The notes under the pieces were generated by a model. It was not told the origin of the DNA. It saw only the letters and a program-made list of their open reading frames with translations, and made no database searches. A stretch of 8,468 nucleotides of DNA from Elusimicrobiota bacterium (GTDB lineage Bacteria > Elusimicrobiota > Elusimicrobia > UBA1565 > UBA9628). Location of the stretch: positions 1-8,468 of the forward strand of contig JAGWRY010000125.1 of the NCBI GenBank assembly GCA_028869495.1, read 5' to 3'. This document shows, piece by piece, positions 7,071-8,468 of this stretch. Both the position numbers and the translations under genes were made by a program. How positions within the stretch are numbered: position 1 is the first letter of the stretch; every line of letters begins with the position of its first letter.

Positions 7071-8035
7071 CAGCCCTTCCCCCACTTGCGGCGCGGGTCG
7101 CGGCGCGCGTTCCGGGCGCTCGTGCGGCCGATCACGCCGCGCGGGCTGACCGGCCGGCCGTAGCGGTCGCGCACCTCGAAGTGCAGGTGCGGCCCCGTCG
7201 AGATCCCCGTCGAGCCGACGCGGCCGAGCAGGGTCCTGCCGCGCTCGACGATCTGGCCGACGTGGACGTAGATCTTCGACAGGTGGCCGTAGAGCGTGCT
7301 CTCGCCGTTGAAGTGGCGGATCTCGACGAGCTCGCCGTACCCCTCGTGCCAGCCCGCCGAGACGACGCGCCCCGAGCGCGCCGGGTAGACGGGAGTGCCG
7401 TACGGCTTCGGGATGTCGAAGCCGTCGTGGAAGATCCGCCGGTGCAGGATCGGGTGGAAGCGGTAGCCGAAGCCCGACGAGATGCGCGGCCAGTTCTGCG
7501 AGCGGAACGGGAAGTGGTACGTGTCGAAGCTCATCCGCACGCCCGGGATCAGCAGGCGGTCGCCGCGCTTGAGCTCGTAGGGCGCCAGCAGGGCGATCCC
7601 GGGCAGGCGGTTGGCGCGCGCGATCAGCTCCTTGAGCTCGCGGCGGGCCGCCGCCCCGCTGCGGAAGCGCGCGACGATCCGGTCGAGGGTCTCCGACGCG
7701 CGTCGGACCTCGTAGAGCTCGCCGTCGCGGTTCGGGATCGTCAGGCGCATGCCCGGGTACATCAGCAGCAGCTCGTCGTGGTTCGTCGACTGCAGGGCCG
7801 ACAGCGTCGTCCCGTACTCCTTCGCGATCTTCGACGCGCTGTACTCGCCGCGCTCGACGCGATGGACCGCGTAGAGCAGGCGCTTGGCGTCCTTCAGGGC
7901 CGCCGGCGGGGGCTCGTCGGGACCCGCGGGCGTCAGCACCGAGTAGCGCGCGAACGCCGCCGCCGACGGCAGCGGGGCCGCCGCGCGCGCGGGGACGGCG
8001 AGCAGGACGGCGGCCGCGGCGGCGAGGAGCCTCAT
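7067..8035 (-). CDS. Secreted LysM-domain M23 (LytM-type) metallopeptidase
   Basis: This is a predicted exported peptidoglycan hydrolase (endopeptidase) or regulator of cell-wall hydrolysis, 322 residues. It has a Sec signal peptide MRLLAAAAAVLLAVPARA (cleavage near 18), with no lipobox cysteine. A LysM-like module covers about 54-100 (YAVHRVERGEYSASKIAKEYG... ending MRLTIPN). A second, more diverged one at about 107-165 ends ELKRGDRLLIPG. The M23 domain follows (about 185-300): SSGFGYRFHPI, HDGFD with His203 and Asp207, GHLS with His251, and HLHFEV with His283 and His285. All expected zinc and catalytic positions are present, so it should be active rather than an EnvC/NlpD-like degenerate activator. 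The tail is basic (ARRDPRRKWGKGW). The ATG overlaps the rho stop as ATGA, suggesting coupling to rho. A longer in-frame extension upstream is antisense-free but overlaps rho out of frame and lacks sense. Confidence 0.92.
   Translation of the reverse strand: MRLLAAAAAVLLAVPARAAAPLPSAAAFARYSVLTPAGPDEPPPAALKDAKRLLYAVHRVERGEYSASKIAKEYGTTLSALQSTNHDELLLMYPGMRLTIPNRDGELYEVRRASETLDRIVARFRSGAAARRELKELIARANRLPGIALLAPYELKRGDRLLIPGVRMSFDTYHFPFRSQNWPRISSGFGYRFHPILHRRIFHDGFDIPKPYGTPVYPARSGRVVSAGWHEGYGELVEIRHFNGESTLYGHLSKIYVHVGQIVERGRTLLGRVGSTGISTGPHLHFEVRDRYGRPVSPRGVIGRTSARNARRDPRRKWGKGW
7074..7083 (-). promoter_or_regulatory. Ribosome binding site deciding the hydrolase start
   Basis: GGGGGAAGGG on the minus strand, inside the last codons of the M23 gene, sits a few bases before the GTG at 7070. 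It is the clearest Shine-Dalgarno-like tract in the window and favours that start over the GTG at 7085. Confidence 0.5.
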
Positions 8036-8468
8036 CCGGCCAGGTTCGACAGCTCCATCGACTTCATGAAGTCCTTGTTCGTCTTCGTGGACAGGATCTT
8101 CTCGCGCAGCAGGTCCATCGCCTCCACGGACTGCAGCGGCGCCAGCACCTTGCGCAGGATCCAGATCTTGTTGATCTCGTCCTCGCTGAGGAGCAGCTCC
8201 TCCTTGCGCGTGCCGGTGCGGTTGATCTCGATCGCCGGCCACATGCGCCGGTCGGCGAGCTTGCGGTCGAGGTAGACCTCGGAGTTGCCGGTGCCCTTGA
8301 ACTCCTCGAAGATCACCTCGTCCATGCGCGAGCCGGTGTCGATCAGCGCGGTCGCCAGGATCGTCAGGCTGCCGCCCTCCTCGATGTTGCGGGCCGCCCC
8401 GAAAAAGCGCTTCGGCTTGTGCAGCGCATTGGCATCGACACCGCCGGACAGGATCTTGCCGGAGTGTG
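8032..8468 (-). CDS. rho: Transcription termination factor Rho, C-terminal part
   Basis: This is the 3' end of the hexameric RNA-dependent ATPase/helicase that terminates transcription. About 144 codons are visible, open to the window edge, starting around HSGKILSGGVDANALHKPKR. That covers the secondary RNA-binding Q-loop region (GGVDANAL). It continues with RFFGAARNIEEGGSLTI, ATALIDTGSRMDEVIFEEFKGTGN, the NRTGTRKEELL segment and the C-terminal helices WILRKVL and MTKTNDDF-like TKTNKDFMKSM. These align closely with the end of E. coli Rho, and the C-terminus is complete. The N-terminal RNA-binding domain and Walker A lie outside. It overlaps the M23 start by four bases, so rho heads this gene group; its promoter is out of view. 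Confidence 0.97.
   Translation of the reverse strand, partial: HSGKILSGGVDANALHKPKRFFGAARNIEEGGSLTILATALIDTGSRMDEVIFEEFKGTGNSEVYLDRKLADRRMWPAIEINRTGTRKEELLLSEDEINKIWILRKVLAPLQSVEAMDLLREKILSTKTNKDFMKSMELSNLAG

Noticed and set aside
4650..7163. Plus-strand open frame of about 837 codons spanning the peptidase and the hydrolase
   Set aside because: Runs out of frame over one gene and antisense over another, and consists of Arg/Ala/Pro/Gly repeats without domains.
8036..8242. N-terminal extension of the M23 peptidase frame into rho
   Set aside because: The extension is an out-of-frame reading of rho. ATG at 8035 gives a clean signal peptide and an ATGA overlap.

Overview
This is a very GC-rich (by eye about 70%) bacterial chromosome segment, almost fully coding, carrying housekeeping genes. 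There are nine protein genes: eight on the minus strand (two cut by the window edges) and one on the plus strand. The cell is probably diderm: it has a MurA pathway gene plus a secreted LysM/M23 murein hydrolase with an ordinary (non-lipoprotein) signal peptide. The phylum cannot be settled from the sequence. A high-GC lineage of a less-sampled phylum such as Elusimicrobiota is a guess only. No RNA genes, CRISPR, IS elements, prophage or toxin/defence genes were seen.

Layout, right to left along the minus strand: (1) the 3' half of rho, a secreted LysM + M23 peptidase and an alpha/beta hydrolase form a tightly coupled group with 4-base stop/start overlaps (ATGA, GTGA). (2) An M3-family oligoendopeptidase lies on the opposite strand, convergent with the hydrolase (their stop codons overlap) and divergent from rpmE2. 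(3) The 111-base divergent gap at 4489-4599 holds one candidate promoter for each direction. (4) rpmE2 (zinc-free, type B L31) ends at a strong intrinsic terminator whose T-tract runs into the start codon of prfA. (5) prfA, prmC, murA and folC follow with gaps of 1, 15 and -4 bases, which suggests one operon.

Functional logic: prfA (release factor 1) and prmC (methyltransferase for its GGQ glutamine) are an enzyme-substrate pair. murA makes the first committed peptidoglycan precursor, and folC makes folate or folylpolyglutamate. The rho / rpmE / prfA / prmC / murA neighbourhood is a familiar bacterial arrangement. Here three genes sit between rho and rpmE, one of them inverted.

I found no convincing new multi-gene system. 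The points most worth a second look are the terminator abutting the prfA start codon, the lysine-rich tail on L31, and the possible leaderless start of the M3 peptidase gene.
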